Part shown: piece by piece, positions 1 through 7,494 of the stretch | Layout: the number at the start of each line of letters is the position of its first letter | Position numbering within the stretch: position 1 is the first letter of the stretch | Origin: M55B118 sp041694275 | GTDB taxonomy: Bacteria > Bacillota_I > Bacilli_A > Izemoplasmatales > Izemoplasmataceae | Assembly: GCA_041694275.1 (NCBI GenBank) | Contig: JASMTQ010000064.1 | Coordinates: 1-30,087, forward strand | Direction of reading: 5' to 3' | Length of the DNA: 30,087 bases | Notes under the pieces: generated by a model | What the model was told of the DNA's origin: nothing | Database searches by the model: none | What the model saw: the letters and a program-made list of their open reading frames with translations, nothing else | Program-made: the position numbers and the translations under genes

Positions 1-804
1 CTTGGTTCCGAGTTTGAAGATGTTTCCGACTTCAATGCCTTTGGCAGTCTTCACCTTGCCCGAACATACAGGACAGTCGTCTCCATCCCTGAGTCCGTTG
101 AATTCCTGGTTGCCAGCGTAATCACAGACCGTACAGTAGGCAATGGTATCTTCTCCGACTTCGCTCATGACCATGAATTCATGCGCGGTCTTTCCGCCGA
201 TCTGACCGGTATCAGATGCAACAATCTTCGTCTCAAGGCCCACGCGGTTGAAAATCGTGGTGTATGCATCAGAGATGAGACTGTACCATTCGTCGAGTCC
301 GGCTTCGTCTTCACTGAAGGTGTAGAGATCCTTCATGATGAATTCACGTCCGCGCATGAGACCGAAACGCGGTCTCAGTTCATCGCGGTACTTGGTTTGG
401 ATCTGATAAAGGGCGAGCGGAAGTTTCTTGTATGAATCCACGTGGTCTCTGACAATTGAAGTAATGACTTCTTCATGCGTGGGCCCAAGCAAAAAATCAC
501 GGTCTTTTCTGTCTTTGAGACGCATGAGTTCAGGACCGTATTCGCTCCAGCGTCCGCTTTCTTCCCAAAGGTCCCTGGGTTGAAGGGCAGGCATCAGTAG
601 CTCACTGCAGCCTCTTTTGTCGTGTTCATCGCGCACGATGGATTCAATGTTTCTAAGAACGCGCCATCCAAGCGGAAGGTACGTATAGACCCCTGATGCG
701 GTCTGTTTGATGAGGCCCGCTCTTGCAAGAAGGCGGTGTGATTTCACTTCTGCGCCTACAGGCGCTTCTTTGAGCGTGGGTACGAACAGTTTGCTTTGTA
801 ACAT
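1..804 (-). CDS. proS: Prolyl-tRNA synthetase, N-terminal part (cut by window edge), lacking the INS editing domain
   Basis: Charges tRNA-Pro with proline in the cytoplasm (class II aaRS). 268 codons are visible and run in frame to base 1; the C-terminus with the anticodon-binding domain lies outside. ATG at 804 follows AGGTG. Class II motif 2 is clear at residues 138-159 (KYRDELRPRFGLMRGREF), with TxE-type GPTHEE at 108-112. After GEDT (217-220) bacterial ProRS normally carries an insertion editing domain of about 180 residues. Here a CTVCDYAGNQE segment is followed within some 10 residues by GDDCPVC and then GIEVGNIFKLGTK, which normally lies after the insertion. The INS domain therefore appears cleanly absent, leaving a CxxC...CxxC pair. 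Last visible gene of the uppS-cdsA-dxr-rseP-proS operon, 9 bp after rseP. Confidence 0.95.
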   Translation of the reverse strand, partial: MLQSKLFVPTLKEAPVGAEVKSHRLLARAGLIKQTASGVYTYLPLGWRVLRNIESIVRDEHDKRGCSELLMPALQPRDLWEESGRWSEYGPELMRLKDRKDRDFLLGPTHEEVITSIVRDHVDSYKKLPLALYQIQTKYRDELRPRFGLMRGREFIMKDLYTFSEDEAGLDEWYSLISDAYTTIFNRVGLETKIVASDTGQIGGKTAHEFMVMSEVGEDTIAYCTVCDYAGNQEFNGLRDGDDCPVCSGKVKTAKGIEVGNIFKLGTK

Positions 805-813
805 GCGATTCAC

Positions 814-2349
814 CTATCCTATATTGAAAAGTCTTAAAATATCATGGTACGTAATGTAAAAGAAAAATCCGATGAGTAAAATGAACATGGCCGCGTGAAG
901 GTAGTTCTCCACGGTGCGGTTGACTTTTCTTTTCGTAATGCCCTCGTAACCAAGGAATACGAGTCTCCCCCCATCAAGTGCGGGGATCGGAAGCAAGTTG
1001 AGAATACCCAGGTTCACAGACAAAAGCGCCGTCCAGTTGATGAAAGTCACAAGTCCCTGTGAAAGGGCATTTGAGGTTATAGTATAGATACCTACGGGGC
1101 CAGATAAGTCACTGACACCGACGGTGTTGCTGAAAAGGAGTCCAAGCGTATCGAAGATCATGGTGCTCGCTCCAGCGATACCTGTAAAGCCATAAGAGAT
1201 GCTTCTAAAGAAATCCGCTTCGTGTTCAGGGGATACGCCGATGACGATATCTACGGGGTCAACGTTTTGGTTATCGAGAATCGCTTTTTCGTGCGGTTCG
1301 ATGTGAAGTCTAACACCTTCACCGTCTCTCATGACCTCGATCACCATACGGTCGCCTTCGGTGTTTTCCTCAGCCGCGCTCATCACGGTTTCCCAGGAGG
1401 TCACCGTCTCACCGCCGATTTCGATTATTTCGTCGCCTTCTTTAAGTCCGGCCTTATCAGCCGGCGTATTGGCTGGTACCGATCCTATGACCACGTCAGA
1501 CGATCTGTCTGGATGGCTTGAAAAGCCCATGTTGTAAATGCTGATACGAGGGGTCAGATTGTCGGTTATGACCTCGCCATCGCGAACAAACGTGAGAGGC
1601 AGAGTTCTAAGCGCCCTGTTTTCCTGGATGGCATCGGAGAATTCACTCCAGTTATCAACTGCCTGACCGTTGACATAGGTAATGGTATCTCCGATTTCAA
1701 TGACACCATCTGCAGGGTAGCCCTCTTCAACGGTTCCGATGGTTGTGGTCACATCGCCTTCAGCATTGGTTTTTGGCGCCCCGATGATAAAGCCCAGAAT
1801 CAAAAAGAGTACAAACGCAAGCACGAAATTCATGAATGGCCCTGCAAATATGGCTTTGAATCTGTCAAAGACACTCTTTGCATCGAACCGTCTATTTTTG
1901 GGTGCGATTTGAAGCTTCTTGTCGTTAAAGACATAATGCGCTTTTTCTGCGACTGGAATTCCATTGATGTTGAGCGCGTCTTTTTCACCGCTAAGATTGA
2001 AGTCATTTATGGTTACGATATCCAAATCTTCCTGTTCGTCAGAAGGTTTCACCACGATTTCATTGACGGAATTTTCTTCGTTGTAGCGAAGTCCGACCTT
2101 GTTTCCTGGTTTGAGGACATCATCGTTGGCATCTTCACCAGCCATCATGACAAACCCGCCAATCGGAATGGCGCGAATGGCATAAAGGGTTTCTCCTTTT
2201 TTCTTGCTGTAAAGAATGGGACCCATTCCAAGAGAGAATTCATGGCAGAGAATGCCTGCTTTTCTGGCCATGATGAAATGCCCGAGTTCATGAATGACGA
2301 TAACCAGGCTTAATACTAATAGAAATACGATGATATTGATAATAACCAT
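814..2349 (-). CDS. rseP: Site-2 protease RseP/RasP, M50 membrane zinc metalloprotease with two PDZ domains
   Basis: Intramembrane protease that cleaves anti-sigma factors and leftover signal peptides in the cytoplasmic membrane. The first membrane segment carries HELGH at residues 20-24 (zinc ligands and catalytic Glu). The third zinc ligand motif LDG is at 458-460 in the NLLPIPALDGGR segment, followed by a last membrane helix. Two PDZ domains lie at about 203-268 and 286-350. At 511 residues it is about 90 longer than B. subtilis RasP: besides the second PDZ there is an insert of about 70 residues (80-150) between the MAGED segment and the next membrane helix. ATG at 2349 has AAGGTG upstream. 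It sits 4 bp after dxr, in the usual Firmicute order cdsA-dxr-rseP-proS. Confidence 0.95.
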   Translation of the reverse strand: MVIINIIVFLLVLSLVIVIHELGHFIMARKAGILCHEFSLGMGPILYSKKKGETLYAIRAIPIGGFVMMAGEDANDDVLKPGNKVGLRYNEENSVNEIVVKPSDEQEDLDIVTINDFNLSGEKDALNINGIPVAEKAHYVFNDKKLQIAPKNRRFDAKSVFDRFKAIFAGPFMNFVLAFVLFLILGFIIGAPKTNAEGDVTTTIGTVEEGYPADGVIEIGDTITYVNGQAVDNWSEFSDAIQENRALRTLPLTFVRDGEVITDNLTPRISIYNMGFSSHPDRSSDVVIGSVPANTPADKAGLKEGDEIIEIGGETVTSWETVMSAAEENTEGDRMVIEVMRDGEGVRLHIEPHEKAILDNQNVDPVDIVIGVSPEHEADFFRSISYGFTGIAGASTMIFDTLGLLFSNTVGVSDLSGPVGIYTITSNALSQGLVTFINWTALLSVNLGILNLLPIPALDGGRLVFLGYEGITKRKVNRTVENYLHAAMFILLIGFFFYITYHDILRLFNIG

Positions 2350-2353
2350 TGTG

Positions 2354-3499
2354 TCACCTTCTTTTGGCTTCTTTTAATACGTAAGCCTCTACGGCTTTTT
2401 CGTGAGCCAGAATTGTATCGAGTGTTGGAGCGTTCTTGTTTTCAAAATAATCTAGGGCACTCTTGATAAGTGTTTCTATTTCAAGATAGTCAATCTTGCC
2501 TTTCAAAAAAAGAGAGACTGCGGTTTCGTTCGCCTTGTTCATGGTGGCGAGGTGAAGCCCGCCTTCTTTTGCGACCGCGATGCCAAGATCGAAAAGCGAA
2601 TACTTATCACGATCAATCGCACTAAAATTGAGTGTCCCGATTTTTGCTAGATCGAAAAGACTTCTGTACTTGTGCATGTTTTTACCCTGCAACGCACTCA
2701 GTATGGCAATGCGCATATCCGCAGGCCCCATGTGAGCTATGACGTTGCCGTCTTTGAAATGCACAAGGGCATGGACCTGACTTTCTCTATGAATGATTGC
2801 ATCAATTTTATCATATGGCATGTCAAAAAGAAAATGGGCTTCAATGACTTCGAACACCTTGTTCATCATGGTGGCGCTGTCTATCGTTATTTTAGCACCC
2901 ATGGACCAATTTGGATGGGCAAGCGCATCATCAACCGTGACTTTTTCAAGTGCTTCGCGTGAATAATCTCTGAAACTTCCGCCTGAAGCGGTGATAATCA
3001 TTGATTCAACGTCCTCTTGTTTTCGACCACGCATGCATTCAGCGAGGGCCGAGTGTTCACTGTCAATCGGTATGAGTGAAGCATTCGATGTCTTCAACGC
3101 TTCTTTGATAAGATGGCCCCCTACGACAAGCGATTCCTTGTTCGCAAGCAACACATTTTTGGACATGTTGATTGCCTTGAGTGTTGACGGAAGGCCTACG
3201 CTTCCAACGAGCGCGTTTAGAACTACCGCGTCCTTTTGTTTTTCAACGAGTTTCAAAAGACCGTCATCTTCTAAAGAAAAGAACGCTACCTCCGGGTAGG
3301 ATTGCTTTATTGTTTCCTCGTGGTCCTTATGCATCACCACGCCCTCAACAGGGTGGTTTTCAAGAATCTTCAGGACCTTTTCGACACTGTGATTGGCAGT
3401 AATGGCTTTCAGAGTGAATGATTCGGGAAATTCCTCTATGATGTCAATTGCCTGCGTCCCAATACTTCCGGTGGCACCAAGTAACTGAATGCTCAACAT
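2354..3499 (-). CDS. dxr: 1-deoxy-D-xylulose 5-phosphate reductoisomerase
   Basis: Converts DXP to MEP with NADPH and a divalent metal, the committed step of the non-mevalonate isoprenoid pathway. 381 residues, normal for the family. The NADPH loop GATGSIG is at residues 8-14; metal ligands D146 and E148 are in DSEHSA and the third at E217 in MMNKVFE; the HPNWSMG segment (195-201) is typical. The start ATG at 3499 follows GGAGG at good spacing and lies 1 bp after the cdsA stop; an upstream in-frame ATG at 3535 would lie inside cdsA with no family homology. In the operon it supplies precursor for UppS. Confidence 0.96.
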   Translation of the reverse strand: MLSIQLLGATGSIGTQAIDIIEEFPESFTLKAITANHSVEKVLKILENHPVEGVVMHKDHEETIKQSYPEVAFFSLEDDGLLKLVEKQKDAVVLNALVGSVGLPSTLKAINMSKNVLLANKESLVVGGHLIKEALKTSNASLIPIDSEHSALAECMRGRKQEDVESMIITASGGSFRDYSREALEKVTVDDALAHPNWSMGAKITIDSATMMNKVFEVIEAHFLFDMPYDKIDAIIHRESQVHALVHFKDGNVIAHMGPADMRIAILSALQGKNMHKYRSLFDLAKIGTLNFSAIDRDKYSLFDLGIAVAKEGGLHLATMNKANETAVSLFLKGKIDYLEIETLIKSALDYFENKNAPTLDTILAHEKAVEAYVLKEAKRR

Positions 3500-3500
3500 A

Positions 3501-4313
3501 TCAGACGCCTCCACCCATAAGCAATACGAGCGCAAGCACTATGGCTGCAAACATGGTTGAATCGAGTCTGTCGAGAACGCCTCCGTGTCCCGGAAGCAGA
3601 TTCGAAAAGTCCTTGATGCCATAGAACCGTTTCATGCTCGAGGCGAATAAATCCCCTATCTGTGCGCTCATGGCAACAAGCCACCCCGCAAGAAAAACAA
3701 AACTGTATTCCATCAGAGAAGAAAGTGGAAAAAGCTCTACAAAATAGGCAAAAACACTAGCCGTTAAAGCGGCTATCAATGTCCCACCAATAAAGCCTTC
3801 CACAGTTTTTTTCGGACTGATGGTCGGTGCCAGTTTGGTTTTACCAAACCGCATGCCGACAAAATAAGCGAAAATATCTGTAAACATGGCAAGGATGAGA
3901 AGATAAAAAAGCATGTTAAGGCCCGTGTGTCTGATCATCGAAAGCGCGAAAAACGGAATAGCCACATAGATAATGCTCAAAAAGTAACGGGTCAGAGTCT
4001 CATAATCAAATTTGCCTGCAATAACAAAGAAAGTTCCAGAAATCAGAGCAAGCATCGTCACCGCGAGAACGTAAGTGGCAGAAAGCATTCCGAGATAAGC
4101 AAGCAGAATAGACGCGTAGAAAGCAAGTGTGAAAAGCCAGGTATAAAAATAGCCTGTGAATCTGTTTTCAGGACCACTCACCATATTGACAAGCTCTCTT
4201 ACGGCCAAAAGGGAAAAAAGAGCGATGACACTGTAAAAAACGACTTTCGGAACAAATAACAGCGGAATGAGTACCACCGCAAGTATCAGTCCTGTGATAA
4301 TTCTTTGTTTCAT
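3501..4313 (-). CDS. cdsA: Phosphatidate cytidylyltransferase (CDP-diacylglycerol synthase)
   Basis: Integral membrane enzyme making CDP-diacylglycerol from phosphatidate and CTP, the branch point to phosphatidylglycerol and other phospholipids. 270 residues with about eight hydrophobic segments. The family signature lies near the C-terminus: SSMKRFYGIKD, then PGHGGVLDRLDS (about 241-252) with the metal-binding aspartates. The ATG at 4313 was chosen because AAGGGGTG precedes it and it sits 4 bp after the uppS stop; longer in-frame starts would read through uppS. Shares the operon with uppS and dxr. Confidence 0.96.
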   Translation of the reverse strand: MKQRIITGLILAVVLIPLLFVPKVVFYSVIALFSLLAVRELVNMVSGPENRFTGYFYTWLFTLAFYASILLAYLGMLSATYVLAVTMLALISGTFFVIAGKFDYETLTRYFLSIIYVAIPFFALSMIRHTGLNMLFYLLILAMFTDIFAYFVGMRFGKTKLAPTISPKKTVEGFIGGTLIAALTASVFAYFVELFPLSSLMEYSFVFLAGWLVAMSAQIGDLFASSMKRFYGIKDFSNLLPGHGGVLDRLDSTMFAAIVLALVLLMGGGV

Positions 4314-4317
4314 GGTG

Positions 4318-5058
4318 TCACCCCTTCTTTTTGAGTAGACCGCCAAATTTTCGGTCTCTTTGCTGGTAGTTAAGCAATGCTTTTTGAAGTTGTTTCTCAT
4401 TAAAAGCCGGCCAGTGGGTCTTCGTAAAATAGAATTCAGCATACGAAAGCTCCCACAGCATGAAGTTGCTGATTCTTGTTGCACCGCTTGTACGAATCAT
4501 GAGATCAACCGGCGGAAGTTCAGGGTGGTAAAGGTTGTTTTCAATCGTGTCCAGGGTAATATCATCAATTTCCAGCACGCCTTTTTTAACATCACTGGCA
4601 ATTTGTTTCATGCTATGGAGCATTTCAGTCTGTCCCCCGTAGTCAAAGCAAATGTTCAAAATCAGTCCATTACGGTTTTTGGTCTTTTCTTCGGTTTCTT
4701 CCATAAACGTTTTGTTTTCCTCACCGATTCTGTCACGGCGCCCACTGAAGACAACGCGTATGTCTTTTTCCCTGAAGTCATCTTTGTATTTTTCTTCAAA
4801 ACGCTTGGGAAGCTGCATCAGAAAATCAATTTCCTTTTTGGGACGTTTCCAGTTTTCAGTACTAAAAGCATAGACACTAAGAACATTAACCCCAAGTTCA
4901 TGGGCTTCAAGGGCGATGTTTTTTATATTGAGTGCGCCCTGTTCATGACCATAAGAACGCCCTCTACCACGTCTTTTCGCCCAGCGTCCATTGCCATCCA
5001 TGATGATGGCTATGTGCGCGGGAACCTCTTTTTTCATTACTTTATCTCTCAAAGCCAT
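4318..5058 (-). CDS. uppS: Undecaprenyl diphosphate synthase (cis-prenyltransferase)
   Basis: Condenses IPP onto farnesyl-PP to build the C55 carrier lipid for cell wall synthesis; a soluble enzyme working at the membrane. 246 residues. Catalytic Asp D21 is in IIMDGNGRWAKRR; the later conserved segments FSTENWKRP and DLMIRTSGATRISNFM are present. In most relatives the last one reads RTSGExRLSNF; Ala here replaces the usual Glu. The start ATG at 5058 has AGAGGTG at about 7 nt. An in-frame ATG at 5103 lies upstream of the -10 box and is rejected. First gene of the uppS-cdsA-dxr-rseP-proS operon. Confidence 0.95.
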   Translation of the reverse strand: MALRDKVMKKEVPAHIAIIMDGNGRWAKRRGRGRSYGHEQGALNIKNIALEAHELGVNVLSVYAFSTENWKRPKKEIDFLMQLPKRFEEKYKDDFREKDIRVVFSGRRDRIGEENKTFMEETEEKTKNRNGLILNICFDYGGQTEMLHSMKQIASDVKKGVLEIDDITLDTIENNLYHPELPPVDLMIRTSGATRISNFMLWELSYAEFYFTKTHWPAFNEKQLQKALLNYQQRDRKFGGLLKKKG

Positions 5059-5086
5059 AAAGGCACCTCTTTCATTTACGGAAACT

Positions 5087-5092
5087 ATTATA
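5087..5092 (-). promoter_or_regulatory. -10 box of the uppS operon promoter
   Basis: Minus-strand TATAAT exactly matching consensus, about 30 nt upstream of the uppS ATG and just downstream of the frr terminator. No good TTGACA match is seen 16-18 bp further upstream (closest is TAGATT), so the -35 is weak or the site is helped by other elements. Confidence 0.55.
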
Positions 5093-5131
5093 CACCAATC
5101 CATGATTTAAATCTATGATGGATCCCATATG

Positions 5132-5157
5132 AAAAAGGCCCCCGGATGATGGGGGCC
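5132..5157 (-). terminator. Intrinsic terminator after frr
   Basis: Minus-strand stem GGCCCCC / GGGGGCC with loop ATCATCC, followed by TTTTT, starting 6 nt after the frr stop. It separates the translation block from the uppS operon. Confidence 0.93.
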
Positions 5158-5162
5158 GCATA

Positions 5163-5720
5163 TTATACTTCCATGAGATCCTGTTCTTTGCGTTTCAATT
5201 CTTCATCCACCTTGGCAACATAGTTGTCAGTGGTTTTTTGAAGATCTTCGAGTTGGCCCTGCGATTCATCTTCAGAGATGTCACCGGACTTTTCAAGTTT
5301 TTTAATCGCGTCTTTCGCATCGCGTCTCGCGTTGCGGATTTTAACACGTGCGGACTCCCCGATTTGCTTGGTTTGCTTGATAAGATCCTTGCGGCGCTCT
5401 TCATTGAGCTGTGGGAGCGTAATACGAATCTGATCCCCTTCGTTGTTCGGTGTTACACCGAGATTCGCAGCCATGATCGCTTTTTCAATATCCTTGATGA
5501 TGGATTTGTCATAAGGCTTGACAAGAAGCTGATTGGCTTCTGGTGTCGCAATGTTCGCAAGCTGGTTAAGCGGGGTTTTGGCTCCATAGTAATCCACGTG
5601 AACAGATTCAAGCATGGCTGGATTCGCACGGCCTGTACGAACACGTGCCAGTTCATGGTTGAGACTTTCGATGGCCTTGTCCATTTTTTCTTCGTTTTCC
5701 ATTAATATTTCATCAATCAT
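5163..5720 (-). CDS. frr: Ribosome recycling factor
   Basis: Splits post-termination ribosomes together with EF-G. 185 residues, the standard length, with the RRF pattern: an N-terminal helix with ELARVRTGRANPAML (24-38), a central domain with the LVKPYD segment, and a long C-terminal helix rich in charged residues. ATG at 5720 has GGAGG 7 nt upstream; that site overlaps the pyrH stop codon (CTAGGAGG), so the two genes are probably translationally linked. An internal ATG at codon 7 is less well placed. Last gene of the tsf-pyrH-frr unit. Confidence 0.97.
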   Translation of the reverse strand: MIDEILMENEEKMDKAIESLNHELARVRTGRANPAMLESVHVDYYGAKTPLNQLANIATPEANQLLVKPYDKSIIKDIEKAIMAANLGVTPNNEGDQIRITLPQLNEERRKDLIKQTKQIGESARVKIRNARRDAKDAIKKLEKSGDISEDESQGQLEDLQKTTDNYVAKVDEELKRKEQDLMEV

Positions 5721-5731
5721 TTCATTTCCTC

Positions 5732-6445
5732 CTAGCGGATTACAGTTCCTATTTTTTCTCCAAGTGCCGCCCGTTTGATATTGCCTTCAATGTTCATGTC
5801 GAACACGATAATTTCTATATCGTTGTCCTTGCATAAAGCGGCGGCTGTTGAATCCATGACTTCAAGGCGGTTTTCAAGCACTTCATGGTGCGTGAGTTCA
5901 CGGTACCGTTTGGCGTCTTTGTTGGATTTTGGGTCCTTGTCGTACACACCATCGGTTCCGTTTTTAGCCATCAGAATGGTTTTGGCACCAAGTTCAGCCG
6001 CTCTTAGAGCGCTTGTGGTATCTGTACTGAAATATGGGTTGCCGGTTCCACCACCAAAGATCACAATGGTTCCCTTTTCAAGGTGTCTGAGCGCGCGTCT
6101 TCTTATATAAGGCTCAGCCACTTCAGGAATGTTGAGACTCGTCATGGTCCTGGTCTCAAGCCCTAGAGCTTCCAGGCCATTTTGAAGCGCAAGTGCATTC
6201 ATGATGGTCGCAATCATGCCCATGTAGTCGGCACTGCTTCTTTCCATACCCATTTCACTTGCGGTTTTGCCGCGCCAGATGTTTCCACCACCGACGATGA
6301 CGCCGATTTCAAAGGTTCCAACATCATGGGCTTCTTTGATTTCTTTCGCGATTTCCCTTACGCGGAGCGGGTCAATGCTTCTTCCATCCTTGCCACTCAA
6401 GGCTTCACCGCTCAGTTTTATAATGAGTCTTTTTTTGTCACTCAT
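5732..6445 (-). CDS. pyrH: Uridylate kinase (UMP kinase)
   Basis: Phosphorylates UMP to UDP in pyrimidine nucleotide synthesis; hexameric enzyme of the amino acid kinase fold. 237 residues from the ATG at 6445. Clear motifs are KLSGEAL near the N-terminus, GGGNIWRG, the FGGGTGNPYFSTDTTSALRA segment and the LMAKNGTDGVYDKDP segment. GGGGAGAG lies upstream of the chosen ATG; an in-frame start 8 codons earlier has no family support. Lies between tsf and frr in the classic rpsB-tsf-pyrH-frr order. Confidence 0.96.
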   Translation of the reverse strand: MSDKKRLIIKLSGEALSGKDGRSIDPLRVREIAKEIKEAHDVGTFEIGVIVGGGNIWRGKTASEMGMERSSADYMGMIATIMNALALQNGLEALGLETRTMTSLNIPEVAEPYIRRRALRHLEKGTIVIFGGGTGNPYFSTDTTSALRAAELGAKTILMAKNGTDGVYDKDPKSNKDAKRYRELTHHEVLENRLEVMDSTAAALCKDNDIEIIVFDMNIEGNIKRAALGEKIGTVIR

Positions 6446-6467
6446 AGGCTCTCTCCCCAATCTTGGC

Positions 6468-6493
6468 AAAACCAGGGCACAAAAGTGTCCTGG
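6468..6493 (-). terminator. Possible attenuator hairpin between tsf and pyrH
   Basis: Minus-strand stem CCAGGACAC / GTGCCCTGG (one A-C mismatch), loop TTTT, followed by only four T, 17 nt after the tsf stop. It could be a leaky terminator lowering pyrH-frr expression relative to tsf, or an RNA-processing hairpin. Confidence 0.5.
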
Positions 6494-6509
6494 TCAACAG
6501 TCTTTACTA

Positions 6510-7388
6510 TTACCCCTTCATCTGGGCTTTGACTTCGCCTGCAAAGTCTTCAGAGCGTTTCTCGATGCCCTCTCCGACTTCAAGACGTTCAAAAGCGATG
6601 ACGGATACGCCTTTTTCCTTCGCAAAATCCTCGACAGTCAAGTCAGGGTTTTTGACAAACGGCTGGTTGACTAGGCATATTTCCTTGAGGAATTTGTTGA
6701 GACGGCCTTCGACCATCTTGTCAACAATATGTTCAGGTTTGCCTTCGTTGAGTGCTTCTTTACGTAGAACACTGCGTTCGTGATCAATAACTTCTTCACT
6801 GATTTCATCCTGGTTTAGAAAACGAGGATTGATTGCAGCTACATGCATTGCAATATCACGAGCGGCTTCTTCATTGTCGCCTTCAACAGTAACCAAAGAC
6901 GCAATTTTTCCACCCATGTGAACATACGCACCAAATGATTGTGACTCTTCTTTTTGGACTACGCTAAGGCGTCTCAAAGTAAGTTTTTCACCAATCGTTG
7001 CACTCGCATCCTTGATGGCTTTGTCAAGAAGCATGCCATTGAGTTCAAGTTCATTGGCTTCTTCTAAGTTGTTTGCTTCAGAATCAAGAACCACTTTTGC
7101 GATGTCTTGAAGAAGCGCTTTGAATGTATCGTTTTTCGCTACGAAGTCGGTTTCAGCGTTGAGTTCGAAAATCACCGCTCTGTTGCCGTTGACTTTAACA
7201 TTGCAAAGTCCTTCTGCAGCGATGCGTGTTGACGCTTTTTTCTCTGCTTTGGAAATACCTTTTTCTCTTAGGTAGTCTGCAGCCTTGTTCAAGTCGCCAT
7301 CTGTTTCACTTAGTGCTTTTTTACAATCGAGTATCCCTGCGCCTGTTTTTTCACGCAGTTCTTTAACTAATTTTGCATTAACAGCCAT
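6510..7388 (-). CDS. tsf: Elongation factor Ts
   Basis: Nucleotide exchange factor for EF-Tu. 292 residues, as in other Firmicutes. The N-terminal UBA-like domain has LREKTGAGILDCKKAL (11-26), and the EF-Tu contact motif TDFVAKND is at 80-87. ATG at 7388 follows GGAGG at 7 nt. It lies downstream of rpsB but separated by a strong terminator, so tsf depends on read-through or on its own promoter in the 7389-7467 gap; a TAAAAT hexamer there is the best -10 candidate, without a convincing -35. Confidence 0.97.
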   Translation of the reverse strand: MAVNAKLVKELREKTGAGILDCKKALSETDGDLNKAADYLREKGISKAEKKASTRIAAEGLCNVKVNGNRAVIFELNAETDFVAKNDTFKALLQDIAKVVLDSEANNLEEANELELNGMLLDKAIKDASATIGEKLTLRRLSVVQKEESQSFGAYVHMGGKIASLVTVEGDNEEAARDIAMHVAAINPRFLNQDEISEEVIDHERSVLRKEALNEGKPEHIVDKMVEGRLNKFLKEICLVNQPFVKNPDLTVEDFAKEKGVSVIAFERLEVGEGIEKRSEDFAGEVKAQMKG

Positions 7389-7467
7389 GTTCGTTACCTC
7401 CTAATAGTTTACCGCTTTAATTTTAACACATAGTACGATTCTTTAAAATATAAACCCTTGTTTTTAG

Positions 7468-7494
7468 AAAAAAGAGAGCTAAAAAGCTCTCTTT
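7468..7494 (-). terminator. Intrinsic terminator after rpsB
   Basis: Minus-strand stem AAAGAGAGCT / AGCTCTCTTT with loop TTTT, continuing into more T. The stem begins inside the rpsB stop codon (TAA at 7495-7493), so termination is tightly joined to the gene end. It would make S2 more abundant than EF-Ts transcripts from the same promoter. Confidence 0.9.

Noticed and set aside
181..435. Plus-strand open frame near the left edge
   Set aside because: Lies fully inside the proS reading frame on the minus strand, which has clear ProRS motifs.
4360..5118. Long plus-strand open frame opposite uppS (about 250 codons)
   Set aside because: It is the antisense of a well-supported uppS gene, has no family pattern and no ribosome binding site, and crosses the uppS promoter and leader.
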